A stretch of DNA of 64,000 bases, taken from assembly GCA_015179045.1 (NCBI GenBank), contig WHUZ01000046.1, positions 186,001 to 250,000 of the forward strand, read 5' to 3'. Origin of the DNA: Kalaharituber pfeilii. Taxonomy: Eukaryota; Ascomycota; Pezizomycetes; Pezizales; Pezizaceae. The first letter of the stretch is position 1; each line of letters begins with the position of its first letter. Of this stretch, positions 21,467-33,579 are shown in pieces. The notes below the pieces were generated by a model. The model was not told the origin of the DNA and searched no databases. It saw only the letters and a program-made list of their open reading frames with translations. Made by a program: the position numbers and the translations under genes.

Positions 21467-22611
21467 ATGCACCTCCCTACCCCTCAGACCTTTTGGATAT
21501 CCCTCCTGTCCCTGGACCTCCATCCAATTACCCTGGACCTTGTCTGCACCCTCGCTTCCCACCTCTTCTTCTTCTGGATTCCAGGTTTCGCTCTCCATCT
21601 CCTCTTCCCCACACTGACCATAAGTTTCCCCACCAAGCCGGTTGCAAATTCTCTTCCCCAGTCCCTGGAAAAAAACCCACCACTATTACGTCTCTACCTA
21701 ACCATCAGCCGCATATCGCATCCCCCGCCCCTCAAACCCAGACCCGCACAACCCCCTTCCGCCTCCTCCTCCGCACCCTCCTCACCAACCACCTCCTTCT
21801 TCTTCCCTTCCACTTCTCCCTCCTCTCCTTCCTCCCTCCCGCATTTAACCACTCCTCCTCTTTGCCCCCTTTCTCCAACCTCGTATGGCACGTCCCAGTT
21901 TCTCTGCTCACGACTGAATTCCTTTTCTACCATATCCACCGCTTGCTACACACCTACCCCTTCCTCTACCGGAACATCCACAAGCACCACCACCTCTACT
22001 CTCACTCCACCATCGGCCTCTCCTCTCAATTCGCCCACCCCCTTGAATTCCTTATCGCAAACTTCCTCGTCGTCTGGCTGCCCCTTGCCGCCATTGCGTG
22101 GCTCTCCAAAGGAGGCGTCCACGTCACCGAATGGCTTTTCCTCTACTCCGCCGTCCTCGCCGAAAGTGTCCTCGTACATTCTGGCATCGACTTCCGGCTT
22201 TCGTTAACCCTGTTTGGCATTGACATCCCTGGATTCCTCACCACCAACCGCTATGACAGAGGAATTATCCGTCGCCATGATCTGCATCACCAATTTAGTG
22301 CAGGGGTTTTAGTTCGCATTCCCAAGTGCAGAATGGAAGGTACGAGAGATAGTCGGTATAGTGGGGATATTAACGATCAACAGAGTAAGGAGGGAGATAA
22401 TGAAAGGCTGAATAAGATGGAGGGGAGACGGAGAACACGGTGGGGGAATTTTGGAACATTCTGGTGGACAGATTGGCTGTTTGGAACGGAGATTGTGCTG
22501 TCGGGTGCCAAAGGTGAGGGAAATGCGTCGAAGGCGGAAGCGCAGGGGGGCGACGGAGAGAAGGAATGTACTCTGGAATTAGACCATATATGCATACCCG
22601 GAGAATCGTAG
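21467..22611 (+). CDS. Fatty acid hydroxylase / sterol desaturase superfamily protein
   Basis: This is a membrane di-iron hydroxylase of the ERG25/SUR2 type, presumably acting on a sterol or sphingoid lipid in the ER; the substrate is unknown. The proposed model starts at MHLPTPQTFW (21467) and removes a 68 nt intron at 21641-21708 (GTTGCA donor, CTAAC branch, ATCAG acceptor), joining FPTKP to PHIASP. Histidine boxes are HIHRLLH, HKHHH and HDLHH. A WWTDWLFGTE-type motif near the end also fits the family. Hydrophobic stretches such as LIANFLVVWLPLAAIAWL surround the boxes. Odd: between the last box and that motif lies a charged insert of about 45 residues (DNERLNKMEGRRRT). The intron model is inference. 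Confidence 0.75.
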
Positions 22612-22711
22612 CCTTTTGTTTAGTTCAGTAGCGTACAAGCTAGAAGAAGCGCAATATGGTGCCAGTCAATATTCTGCCAGATATCAGGTTTAAGGGCGGG
22701 CAAAAATGATG

Positions 22712-22811
22712 AGCCCGATGCGAGGCTCGAACTCGCGACCTTGAGATTCCCTCACAACCCACTGATGGGTTGTTTAAGAGTCACACGCTCTACCGACTGA
22801 GCCAACCGGGC
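22712..22811 (-). tRNA. tRNA-Lys(CUU) with 27 nt intron
   Basis: The minus strand starts GCCCGGT, has a D-arm GCTC..GAGC, loop CTCTTAA with anticodon CTT, T-arm GCGAG..CTCGC and acceptor 3' strand ATCGGGC. The intron (22748-22774) sits in the canonical place 3' of position 37 and folds as ACAACCCA/TGGGTTGT. A T-run follows the gene. The anticodon stem has one T-T mismatch that is shared by all three copies in the window. Confidence 0.9.
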
Positions 22812-22814
22812 TAT

Positions 22815-23356
22815 TTTTGCTTGTTGTCGTTTAAATAATCTTATAGGTAGGTAATTTAGTGACATGAAACAAATCCTACCACTAGTGCTCTAGGCACTTC
22901 ACAAAATTTGAATACGACTGCGAAGCAAATTGCATTTCCTTTCCCATCTAGTCCTTGCGACGTCAGTCTCATCGCAGCTGCCTTCGCCATCGGACTAAAC
23001 AAGGAAATGACTCTATTTACTTCTCACAAACTGCACTTCCACTACCATGAACCGCTTAAACAAATACATCACAAAGCGAGCCTGTGTTCTGCCAACGCCG
23101 AACAAAAAACAACTAAGCCAAGTCACCCAACGTGAATGCAAATCGCACAGGAAAAGAAATGTTCAATTTACATGATATTAATAAAAGGTTAATAAAAAAA
23201 AAAACAGAAGAAAAAAGTAACACTTGCATGATCATGTCAAAACTTCCGCCGAGTCCGTCAAGGAAAATCTCGGCGGGTGAGGATGGAAAAGCATTTCGTA
23301 GTCGGTAAATCCATTTACATACACCGCACCCGCAATCTCTATCGCTCGCTATCTCA
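22815..23356. other. Intergenic region
   Basis: No gene is supported. It contains the 5' flank of the tRNA gene and, at its right end, the 3' flank of the minus-strand pepsin-like gene, including an A-rich run near 23190-23216. Confidence 0.45.
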
Positions 23357-25151
23357 TCATACCTTCTTTATTCCGGCGTCCAACGCTGGCTTCCCAATAA
23401 TCACATGCCCAACCTTGTTATTCATCCACGCAAAACTTAAGCAAATCAAGGTCGCCAACGGCAACGCCAACAGCGCCAATATCACCGTCTGTCCAGTCGG
23501 TTTGACCGCGATCCTGTACACCCATGGCGGGCCCACGATCGGTGTATAATACTCCTTGAACGCTGGTGCAAACCCATACCAGCTTTCCTGATACTCTCCC
23601 ACAATCTTCCCTGTCGCCGTGCCCTCGGCGTTCCAACATCTATCCAGGACAAACTTTGGTGCATCCGGAGCAGGATACACGGATAGCGCGTTCGGAGAAG
23701 CGGAGGGGATCGTTGCACGGGAGGCGACGAAATATGCGCCGCGGTCGTAATCTGTGTGGATGTATGCGTTTCGGAGGAAGGAAAGTCCTAGCACGCCCCT
23801 TGGTTGAGGGGGTACTTGGAGGCCTTGTTGCTGATCTGCAGGTGGCGCTGCATCCCATGGTTCTTGGAAGGAGAGATAGCAAGTTCCATTTCGCAGGATT
23901 TTCAAGGAAGAGGAAGGAATTTTGATGCGCGGGGGTTGCTCTCCCGGAATCAGCGCGGGGAAAACAAGCTCCACGTTCTGCGTCGGTGCGTCGGCGGTGC
24001 AGTCGTCAAAGGTATACGCCGTGCGCCCGCCTCCAATGTTGCCCCCCCTCGCGCCGACTGCGGCAGCAAATATCGCCGCCTGTGAGCGCGTTGTAAAGTT
24101 GCTAAAAACACTCTCGGGCTTAATCACAAACCAAGATTCATCATTTGACGGTGCAACAGTGCGCTGAGCGGAGACTGCGACATGATCAAGTTCCAGGAGA
24201 TGGGGATCACTTGGGAGGGAGGTAGGGGCCAGCACTCTGGGCAGCTGGGATCCATTGTTGTAGGTTATGTTCGCAACGGCAGTTAGCTTCCCTGTGAACT
24301 TTGATGGCTGATAACCGCCCAGGAACAGCATCCCGGAGTACTGTGGGGCGTCTCCGTCGAGGTGTGTTGCACGGTTCGCTTCCTGATCAAAGGCAGCGAG
24401 TCCTCCGTCAAAGTATAACCCCCAAGTCCGGAACGGGGCGCCACCCATAGCCACCAGGCTCGTAAACCAGCTGCCACCATCGACAGCACAGTCGGGTCCG
24501 TGGACGCCGAGATATCCGTTGATACCATATGCAAGCATTTCAGCACGTTGTTGCGGAGAGAGGTTTATGGTTTCTGTGTGGTCCCATCGATTCCATCCAG
24601 TTTGGAAGCCGGCGAGATTTCCGAGAGTCATATTGTCTGTTGGCCCTGCTCCACTAAATACCGCCGCTAAAGTGTTAGCATCGTTCCCGTCACGTAGCCA
24701 TCTCGGGGATATTTGTTCTTGTCACATACAGCCATCCGTTGAGATCCCCTGTAGGCACCCCCCATAGAAAGCTATCACTTGACCCATTCCGGAACAGCAA
24801 GCTCCTAAATCTATCTGTTGCGCTCTCACCCAACAAATTTCCTGCCTCATGCCGGATCTCAATGTCTGGCCGTGATAGGTCCAGTGCTAACGTTAGCGGC
24901 TGCGCGGGCGTGCCTAGGGAGACGTCCGCAAGGAACCGTCCCGGAGATTGCGTTGAAAATGTCGTATTGTACGCAAACTCGAGGGGTATGATTATGGGTG
25001 GAGTTGTTATATTGCGGATTGCGGAGCTGCAGATGAGGAGATTTTAATATTAACAAAACGGCGATTAATTTCTCGGAGGGAGTCAGACTCACATTGTCTT
25101 GGAGAAAGCAGATAGCGCCACGAGGGCAGAAAGAACGACTGAGGGCGCCAT
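23357..25151 (-). pseudogene. Pepsin-like (A1 family) protein, catalytic residues lost, one frameshift
   Basis: Exon 1 (25151-25093) encodes a signal-peptide-like start MAPSVVLSALVALSAFSKT. A 66 nt intron (25092-25027, GTGAGT...CTGCAG) follows. Exon 2 continues SAIRNITTPP and FLADVSLGTPAQPLTLALDL. A1 proteases use two Asp-Thr/Ser-Gly sites. Here the first is DLS and the second falls at VIKPES without Asp, so it would be a non-peptidase member. Other family marks remain, such as MLFLGGYQPSKFTGKL. A single extra base in CCCC near 24709-24712 breaks NIPRWLRDGNDANT, either by mutation or by assembly error. The 424-codon remainder ends with a membrane helix (VILALLALPLATLICLSFAW) and a short cytosolic tail. 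N-glycosylation sites (NIT, NTT, NGS) fit a secreted or surface protein. Confidence 0.75.
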
Positions 25152-28100
25152 ATTGGAAAGCACGGCACAAGACAATGGGTGTATACCGCCGGAAATGAAA
25201 TATCTTGCGCAGCCCCTCCACGCACAGAAAGGATTGCGGAGGTTTATAACGAAAGCTGCAAGCTATCTTTCTATCGAGCGCTGTCTAGCAGACACCTTGG
25301 GTTCCGCCCACTCACTCTCCAGGTAATGCGATCAGATATGATGTGATTTTGCGAAGTCCGACTCCGTCCCACTTTGTGACCCTCCAAACAAACTCAAGCG
25401 AAGCTTCGCACTTGATACCCAAAGGCTCCACTCAATGTTTGCAAATCGTGCTCGAAATTCCCTTTTGATTTCCTTCCAAACACCAACGACTTCCTTCGTT
25501 CTGGGCTCTTGTGTTTTTTTTTTCTCTCTTGTGCTTCAACTTCAAGTATCGGGACAGGATATTCCAAGCAAAACTCCACACCAAAATCTCCAAGCTGGAA
25601 CTCGCGGTGATCCGAAACGAAGGAAAAGAATTGAAAGAAAGAGGCACGGCCTATAGGTAAAAAAATAAATAAATAAATTATTGATAACAACAAGGACAGC
25701 ACAGCAGGTCACGAATGTAATCGAAAAGAAAGTGGGAAACGAAAACAAACAGAAGAGAACAGCGATGATGCCTCTAGCACCAAGGGCTTAGCTGCTGGTA
25801 GGCCGACTTTGCATGCGTGCGAAAAAAAGGTTTGGAAAGGGAATGCGGGTGGCATGGAGGATTTATTCGGGGCCCCATCTGGTGCGGGTAGCGACTCTTG
25901 TGTTCACAGATGCCTCGTTCTCGCTAGGGAAGCGGTATACTTGATCTTGCGCTAAGTAAAGTGCCTTCTTGTCTCGTACCTGCCATGACTCTCAAGGATG
26001 ATACTTGGTATCAAAATCCGGGGGTTATGGGTCCTGCTTCAACGCTATGGGTTAGCATAGTACTGAAATGTCGGATACGCTTGACTTGGCGATAATGATG
26101 CAAGCACATCCACTGTTCGCGCTTGTAGCTCACCTGCAGTAGGGTCAAAGTGGGGCGGAGGAGTAGGAGGTGAAACCTCCGTGAAGCGTTAGCAGCAACA
26201 GCTGACAACTTATAGCACGCCGTTTCCCATGATCGTGGGCATCGTCCCGCTAGTGGGGGCTTGCGCATATAAAATCTCAAATATGCATAGTGAGTATCCT
26301 CCATGCGACAACTACATGCAACCTAGACCTGAGATATCGATATATTGAGATCGCTGAGAAAAAAAATATCTTACCAGTTCGGAACACCGTCCCTCATGTA
26401 AACCCTCCAGGTCGGCAAATGGTATATTGCGCCGGCGAGGAGAGCGGCATTCCAGCATTCCATCAGTCTTCTTTCCGGCATCATTCCCCTGTCATCCCTC
26501 GAGTCGCTCGGAACTTCTGGTAATTTTCAGCATCATTGCGGCGCGTCTGACAGGCTGAGCCTCCACGTGAAGCTTTTCGACCCTCAGTTTAGCGCGTCCC
26601 ATTATCCTTGTCATCCCATTGTAAGCTGGTAACACAAAAGCCCTATCCTGGCACCTTCTCGAAACAAATCCAGGCGCGAATCACTAGCGTGCGCGTTAGC
26701 GCTGGGGGCTGGGACGCTGGGGGGTTTCAAGTGCGTTTAAAGAAGATTTGTCGGAATTTTTTTTTTCCTTCCCAATTCTTGTTTCAACTTCCCAAATGGG
26801 TCGGGAAAATGAGGGTTGCCTAGGACATATGACATGGAAGTTGGGGCAGTCATGGAAAAAAGGTCATTATCACGCTACTATCGTGCCTTGTCTTCATGAT
26901 GCTCCATTGCGTGGTTATGATGGTTGAAGCTGGGTAACATATCCTGCAACTACTCATTTGCCTTAATTGCAACCTTATCGGTGAAGGTTATACTGAAAAT
27001 AAGTCTGCCTCATCAGACATTTATCCATAAACTTTAATGATGTTGCAACGGTAGAATGTACTGTACACTTATTATCTACCACTGGAGAAAGATCAAAGTC
27101 AATATCTGATGAGAGACGACGAATTACAGGAGAAAATAAAATAAGAGCCAGATGGGGATGGAGAGAGAGCGAGGATTGAAAGTGCAAGCCAAGGATAGCT
27201 AGAATTCCGCTCGTCTGAACTCTCGAAAATGTTCCTTTTAGACGTCAATGGTTAGATATGCTTAAATCGTTTCCACAAGGAAACCTATCCAGCAAGCAAG
27301 TGGCTTGGAAATTAATTCAGGTGCATGCTCTCACACTGGGACCACCTGGTTTGTAGAAGTTCTAACTTTGTAACCTTGCTGCTTCGTCCATGAGATTGAT
27401 CATGACCCCTTTTAGCTGGCCTGTAACGGAACTTTTATCCGATCAAAAATTGAAATTAATGCACTTGGAGCTCATTTAAGCGGAAATACATGTCTATAGT
27501 AACCCGTTTGAGATTTTACATATCCTGCTAGGGACAGTGGATATACTTGCGGTGTAGTTGAGAACTCGGATAGTTATTGTTAGGTTGAAGTACTACGTTA
27601 CATGAATGAGTTGACTTTTATCTTGACACTTCTGAATAAACTAACGAAGTTTTTAAGCTTGTGCTCTCTCAACGTTCTCGTTCGCCGCCAGACAATCTAC
27701 GTGATTCCCGCTTCAAAAATCCCTAATAGCCTCCAATTAAGCTTTTTCTTCCATCCCATACACCCGCTTTTACAAACTCGCCTCAACTCGAGCCCCAGGA
27801 AGCCCCAGCTTCCATCCCTATGGAATATGCCTTCAAACTGTCTCTCAGTTTCTTGTAAAGAATTTCAATAGCAGCTCTTTCTTAGCAATTCGGTATTCAT
27901 GCCGCCGCCAGGGTGGCATCTACAAGGGTCCGTGACACAGGGTCCGTTTCGGGTTATACGATACATGACGATGCATAACCTCTGAGCGCGCTACCATGGT
28001 TGTCACCGGGAGCGCAGGGCGGACGGAGGGGGGGACGTAGGGGGGGACGGAGGTGGGGGAGGAAAAGAAGTTTGATTATATGTGCGAGTTATTTGGAATT

Positions 28101-28749
28101 AGATGTTATGATATGAGGATTCTGTGTAGGGCAGATCCAGAGTGTGGGTAGCTATTTTATGTATACTCGGAGGTGAGGCATGAAGGGGTTCGGAGTTTAG
28201 GTGTGCGCTGGGGCATGCGGCGCTACGGTCTTGGCGAAGGGTTTACTGCAACTATGAAAAAAAACTTTCCTAATGAAGTCATCTCAGCTACCTAGCCTGC
28301 ATCGTTCGGTGCTCTATATACTTGCACTTACATCTTTGCATGATGATAAAATTTTTCCTTAGACACTTACATAAAAGTACTGTACATCGTGCTTTTAATT
28401 ATTAAATTGCGATTTCTCATTGGCAAGTGGAGAAACGCATATAAAATCAGGATGCTCGCTACCTCACCCTCCCGGTTCCAAAATGTCCAGGTGGGGTGAA
28501 ATTCTGCATATTGTCAAGCTTGCGTTCGTGTGGCTGATGCCGAACCAGATTCAAATGCCACAAATCTCATTGTGCACTGCTTTTTGGTACTGCCGTATGC
28601 CTATTTAATCGGTTTTACAATTTTATCCGTGATCATAAAGAATGGAATGCCCTACATCTGGAGATTGCGCTGGTTTGCAAAATCCTAGGAAAGTGGTACG
28701 AATGAGCAGTTATTCATATCTGTTTTATTAAAATAACATTAATGCAAAT
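25152..28749. other. Long gene-free stretch
   Basis: None of the short open frames has a domain or gene-like features. A G-rich tract of G-runs separated by ACG near 28010-28065 could form a G-quadruplex. I see no transposon ends or RNA genes. Confidence 0.45.
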
Positions 28750-28876
28750 GCCCGGTTGGCTCAGTCGGTAGAGCGTGTGACTCTTATTAACATCCCAGTT
28801 CACCCCTTAGATTAAGGTGTTGAAGTTGGGATGTTACGAGATCTCAAGGTCGCGAGTTCGAGCCTCGCATTGGGCT
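28750..28876 (+). tRNA. tRNA-Lys(CUU) with 54 nt intron
   Basis: The exons are nearly identical to the 22.7 kb copy: GCCCGGT acceptor, CTCTTA loop with anticodon CTT at 28783-28785, T-arm, and ATTGGGC. The intron (28787-28840) is unrelated in sequence to the other two but again closes with a long stem, AACATCCCA/TGGGATGTT. A T-run (28876 on) can end Pol III transcription. Confidence 0.9.
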
Positions 28877-29666
28877 TTTTCCTGTTTGTTTTTTGATCTA
28901 GCTGGATACTAACAAACTTATTACCCGATGGATATGATAGTCTTATCTGTTTAAAAAGTACATTACTAACCTCACAAAAAATATAAAAACTTGACGTAGG
29001 CAAGTGCTGAAGCCACTATAGAATTCCTCTTTCGTGTCACCACAACGTCACTCGGCGTATTCTGTAAGCCGGAGGTTGGCGTACCGGACCCAGGGTAGGG
29101 AAAGGATTATGTTAATCCAGCGACTAGTCATGGTTGTTGAAAGTGTTATTTTGCAGTGAAAAGTAACTCCGTTTAGTGACTTGTGGATGATACAGTATTT
29201 GTCGGAGGAAAACAACAGTACCTAAACTGTAATTGATCTCCGAGGGACAGCTAGACCAGATTGTCACAAGTACTCATTAGGCGTTCTAGCGTTTCAAATC
29301 ACACTGTAGATAATCCCGTAGGTCTAACGCTTGATCTCCTACTCCCTGGTACGAGAGTGATATCTATTATGATAACCGAAAAATCTTCGAATCATCGAGT
29401 GCCAGCTTTTAAATGAAGAGAAAATAGAATACTGGCATATATTGGGTGGCTTTCTAGCGGAAAACCGGAGGAACATTTCTCACTCGTAATGATTACACAC
29501 ACAAGAGGTAAAAATCAAAATCCGTTTGGAAATATATTAAAAAAAAACAAAAAACAAAAGCGCCTTTAAATAAAAACCTAAAAGTTCCTGATTCTTGATT
29601 TAATTAAATGATTAGAAAGAAGTAGGGTAGTTCGCAAATTACGAAAGACGCGTGAACCAAAACTTA
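28877..29666. other. Non-coding stretch
   Basis: No gene or repeat is supported between the two tRNA-Lys genes. Confidence 0.45.
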
Positions 29667-29798
29667 AGCCCGATGCGAGGCTCGAACTCGCGACCTTGAG
29701 ATCACCCTCTATCCCTCCGGACATTTCTGTTGAGCTCAATGACAGAAATGTGTGAGGGATATAAGAGTCACACGCTCTACCGACTGAGCCAACCGGGC
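29667..29798 (-). tRNA. tRNA-Lys(CUU) with 59 nt intron
   Basis: The minus-strand copy shares exon sequence with the other two. Its intron (29703-29761) is different and can fold through ATCCCTC/GAGGGAT and ACATTTCTGT/ACAGAAATGT. The anticodon CTT and the T-arm are intact. Discriminator base is T as in the other copies. Confidence 0.9.
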
Positions 29799-30417
29799 TT
29801 TTGCACATCTAATTCTCACCAATCTTTTTTATCCTCGAAGGTGTGTCTGCGCAGCAAGCGTGCGGATGCGGCACGGGAAGGACTGCAGAAATTTAGGGCA
29901 GTACCGAATGCATTTCTCCTAAGGTGCTTGACTTCTCTGAACCTTGTACTCGGATGTCAAGGTTCGTCTTCAGATATAACACGCTGCATAACTGGGCGTC
30001 TTGCAGATGCCAGGTAGCAACGCAGCATAGCATGGATAACCGAAACAACAATATCCAGAACTCTTATATGTGATTTACATGCAAAAACTTCAGGCTAGCT
30101 GGCATTCTTTTACCTAATGACAGCAACCTCTCAGTTATTTTTCCCCACTCATCTTGTCGCTTTCCTTTCGGCGCCTCCATATCCTTAGTCTGACCATATG
30201 TAATTTCCGGGTCCACCTCTAACTCAGATCATACTATCTCAATAAGATGAAGATCAAGATATTGCAGTACCCTATTCCAAAGATTCCGCCTCATTCTTCA
30301 TTCTGCAGGTTAATGAAAACCATTTATGCCCTGATGATCTACCCTCTGCTACAATAGTCTAGCCGTAGAACTCACCAGCCGTATGCTACGTATGCTAGAA
30401 GGGTACCAATAAAGGAT
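29799..30417. other. Non-coding stretch
   Basis: A short plus frame at 29730-30017 overlaps the tRNA and is not supported as a gene. Confidence 0.4.
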
Positions 30418-30831
30418 CTAAAAATCATAGTAGTACATTTTGCAGAGTCTATTGTTTGCATCTGAAGGTACAAAAAATAATTCTAACTTAAGTTCACCGC
30501 AAATGCAACCCCCTGACTCTTCATCCAATTCCCATACTTCGTGAATGCAATCCGGATAAAATTTTACGTCTGCATTTCTGATAACTAAGGACCAATATCC
30601 AAATCCTTCAGTTCTGTCGGTTGGTTCATCTGTCCAACCTACCCAAAGCCAAACTTCCTCCATCCAGTCAAGACATTTTTCACGCCAAGCAAATATCTTC
30701 GTCTTCCCTTTCTTTTGTTCTCGAACTCCCCTTTTCTGTCGTGGTTGACTTTTATGATAACTCAAACTACTCAATACTTGCTGAACAGTGTATGCAGAGA
30801 ATTTGTATCCCATCGCAACTCTAATTTCCAA
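30418..30831 (-). CDS. Hypothetical protein (137 codons), doubtful
   Basis: The frame starts MEIRVAMGYKFSAY and ends KMYYYDF. It is rich in Trp, Glu and Asp (WREKCLDWMEEVWLWVGWTDE) and has four cysteines (CLDW, CIHE, CICG). No domain is recognised. The preceding minus-strand sequence can be read as a further short fragment, so it might be the last exon or a remnant of a larger gene. Coding status is uncertain. Confidence 0.35.
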   Translation of the reverse strand: MEIRVAMGYKFSAYTVQQVLSSLSYHKSQPRQKRGVREQKKGKTKIFAWREKCLDWMEEVWLWVGWTDEPTDRTEGFGYWSLVIRNADVKFYPDCIHEVWELDEESGGCICGELKLELFFVPSDANNRLCKMYYYDF

Positions 30832-32030
30832 CCAAGGAAGCCGTCGAGTATATTGATTCTTTCTTTTTCGGTCTCAATACAAAAACGTGATCCACCCAAC
30901 TGTTTGCGAGTACTAGGTCATCCTAGATATTTAGCTTGCCAATAAGATTGCTTGACATGTTCTGAAATCTATCCTCACTTCAGCCGCGATTTCAGTCCAT
31001 TCAGATTTACATCGTCATGTTTCTAATAATTCGAAGACGTTCGCCTTGTGTAATCTCTTTATTCTAGATCTTGCTCGGACCGCCAAAATAATCCTTTCAT
31101 TTAGCTTAATTTTCTGCTATACCTCATGCACGTACTGGTAGTATATTGGCACCAAGTGCTACGCGACACAGAAAAAGGCCTAAATTACAGTAATTTGTGA
31201 TATGGAGTTACCAGAAGGAAGCTTGACAATGCAGTGCATAGCGCTCCTGAAAATTAACCCTGGGTGTCGAGCACGCAGCGTAAGGAAATACTTCACCCAT
31301 AGAACTGTTGGCAATCTATAGAAATTGTGGACAACTCACCTCGAATACCAGGAGATGGGCCAAAGGGAGTAAACAAGGAAGGGCGAAGTATAAGCAAAAT
31401 CCAGCTTTGATGTAGCTACTAGTGTTGCAAACACACATTGCGCCACCGCGGTGCATGCATTTACATTGCGATTGTTTACAAACCTGAACCGAGAGCGCAT
31501 TTGCCTTTGGGACACCTTCTGTTGGTACATTCTCTTTAGGTTTTGTGTGGAGTTCTTCCAAGTCAATGTGGGATTAGAAAAGTGATGCGGAATTTTTTTG
31601 CAGTAGTAACTGACTGCTTGTGGCGCAAATTGCATATCTAGCCTGCGAGGAGGGCGGATACCTCAGAACCCCCCATTGTTGAACCTTCTGTACCCTATGT
31701 TTACGTCCATTGAACCTCTACATGTTAAGGGGTTTGTAACTTAATCAATTTGATTGAAATCCAAAAGTCCGGGACGTCATGGAAGCTTCTGAAGCGCGGG
31801 CATCACACCACTCGAATTGCTGGGGATTCCGGCTAAGAAAATAGCGTTGAGGAGGTTAGATCCCTGAGAGGTGTCTCGCCAAGGCGACCAAGCATCTAAC
31901 CTCCCACAAACTAATCCACCGATCCATAGCCAACTACAGTACATACACAGACCAGGTGCGCGCAGATCCGGACCTGTAACAAAAAAAATATGTAGAGTAC
32001 GGAATGAATCAAAGAATAGACAAAGAATGG
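30832..32030. other. Non-coding stretch
   Basis: Small overlapping open frames at 31316-31635 show no domain. Nothing else is supported. Confidence 0.4.
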
Positions 32031-32039
32031 ATAGTTTCT

Positions 32040-32096
32040 TCTTTTTTTCCCTTGCCTCTTTTCACGTGACCCTGCTTATCGCTATTCGCTATGGTA
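32040..32096 (-). repeat. Hairpin-B mini-element (diverged)
   Basis: The minus strand reads CCTACCATAGCG, a short inner stem, GCAGGG and TCACGTGA followed by an A/G-rich tail. It is a decayed hairpin B. No target duplication is recognisable. Confidence 0.65.
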
Positions 32097-32732
32097 GGCT
32101 CCGAGGACGGCGAACCTAGTGACCTAGAGAGAGGCCTAAGAGGGACTCCCTCGTTTTCGAGTTGTTGGTGTTAGTGGCGGGGAGCTTAATTGAGCTGGTT
32201 CTATTTGTTGTAGTGGAGGACGAAGGGAACCTTGTATATGACGAGCGTGCAAGGAATTAGCAGTTAAGGAAGCAAAATCACCAAAAAAATATTCAGTTTT
32301 ATTCGGTGTGGTGGAAATTGTAGGATTTTGTAGTGAATTATTTGCATACCACAAGTATACGACCGGAGACTTATATTCTTTCAATTTTCATTGCCCATAT
32401 GTATGTACTCTAGATGATCTTGAGAGATAGCCAATGGGCTAATGAGCGAAGGTGCCAAAATGCACTCACTCAATCGAAACTGAAACTATGCGCCACATCG
32501 AAATCGGGGAGTTTATTTCTGCTCACTATCCTGATGCCAATTATCACATTTATGTGCGCTACTACTCGTACGAGTACTTCCGAATTACTCTACTTGGTAG
32601 AGTAATTTTTCCGATTTCGCTCGATTTCGTTTGAGTGCAAACGCCGAGTTACTCCAGTTATACTCATACACAATGAAAATTAATCAACATTCTCCAGCAT
32701 ATTGGCTCTACTTATATAATAATTCTGCCGGC
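32097..32732. other. Non-coding stretch
   Basis: A pair of related segments, gaaattgggga- and actcgtacgagtac-like, is AT-rich and non-coding. No gene is visible. Confidence 0.35.
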
Positions 32733-32734
32733 TA

Positions 32735-33577
32735 CTGTGTTTCACCACAACCCGACGCACACCACGTCCCGACGCACGTTTTACACCAAAACTGACCGCG
32801 CGCGACAACATATATCTCAACCACCAGAATAGAATTTTGTATGCGCTCTTCAGGGGAAATAAATAAAGGGTTATTCTTCATATTCCACACCTTGGCTTCT
32901 TCAGATATGTTGCTTTGAAGGGATTTATGATTCATGAAATTCTGACCATAAATTGGCATAGGCTTGGCATATATTTTTCGCTGTGATGTCACTAGTATTG
33001 AATTCCACTTATCACACCTGAAGTAAATTTGATAAAAGCAGTAGGACACTTGAATATCAATATTTTATCTTATTCAAAGATGTAAGAAGCACATCAAGAA
33101 ACCTTCTCAAGAAGTGGTGGAGTTATTCACAAAATTCATTTTCTCATAGAAACTCTATGCAATAATTGTATAGGAAAACTACCTGAAATGGCAATTTGAT
33201 GTATAAATTAGGCATTAAACAACATTAAGCCAATCGAAGCACTAATTGACAAGAGACCTATTGGGGAGACTCTCTAGCCACAATTCTATAGCCATTACGG
33301 TGAGCGTTGAAGGGAAGTTGTGCATTCTACCCTCCAGTTCACTTTGTATGGGAATTCCATATAAATGCATGCCAAGACATCAATGAAAAACTCATAGTGC
33401 CATTATTCAACCACAATGTCTTTTCAGTGCAAATAGAGGGATAAAAGGTGAAGAATAACCCTTTATTTATTTCCCCTGAAGAGCGCATACAAAATTCTAT
33501 TCTGGTGGTTGAGATATATGTTGTCGCGCGCGGTCAGTTTTGGTGTAAAACGTGCGTCGGGTTGTGGTGAAACACAG
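32735..33577. mobile_element. Mariner-like MITE, copy 1 (843 bp)
   Basis: Inverted ends start CTGTGTTTCACCACAACCC and run over roughly 125-140 bp, through ccagaatagaattttgtatg and ggggaaataaataaagggtt on both sides. The left end has a partial internal duplication of the cccgacgcac segment. TA lies at both borders (32733-32734 and 33578-33579), which fits Tc1/mariner-type insertion. No transposase frame remains in the 560 bp interior. Confidence 0.87.
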
Positions 33578-33579
33578 TA

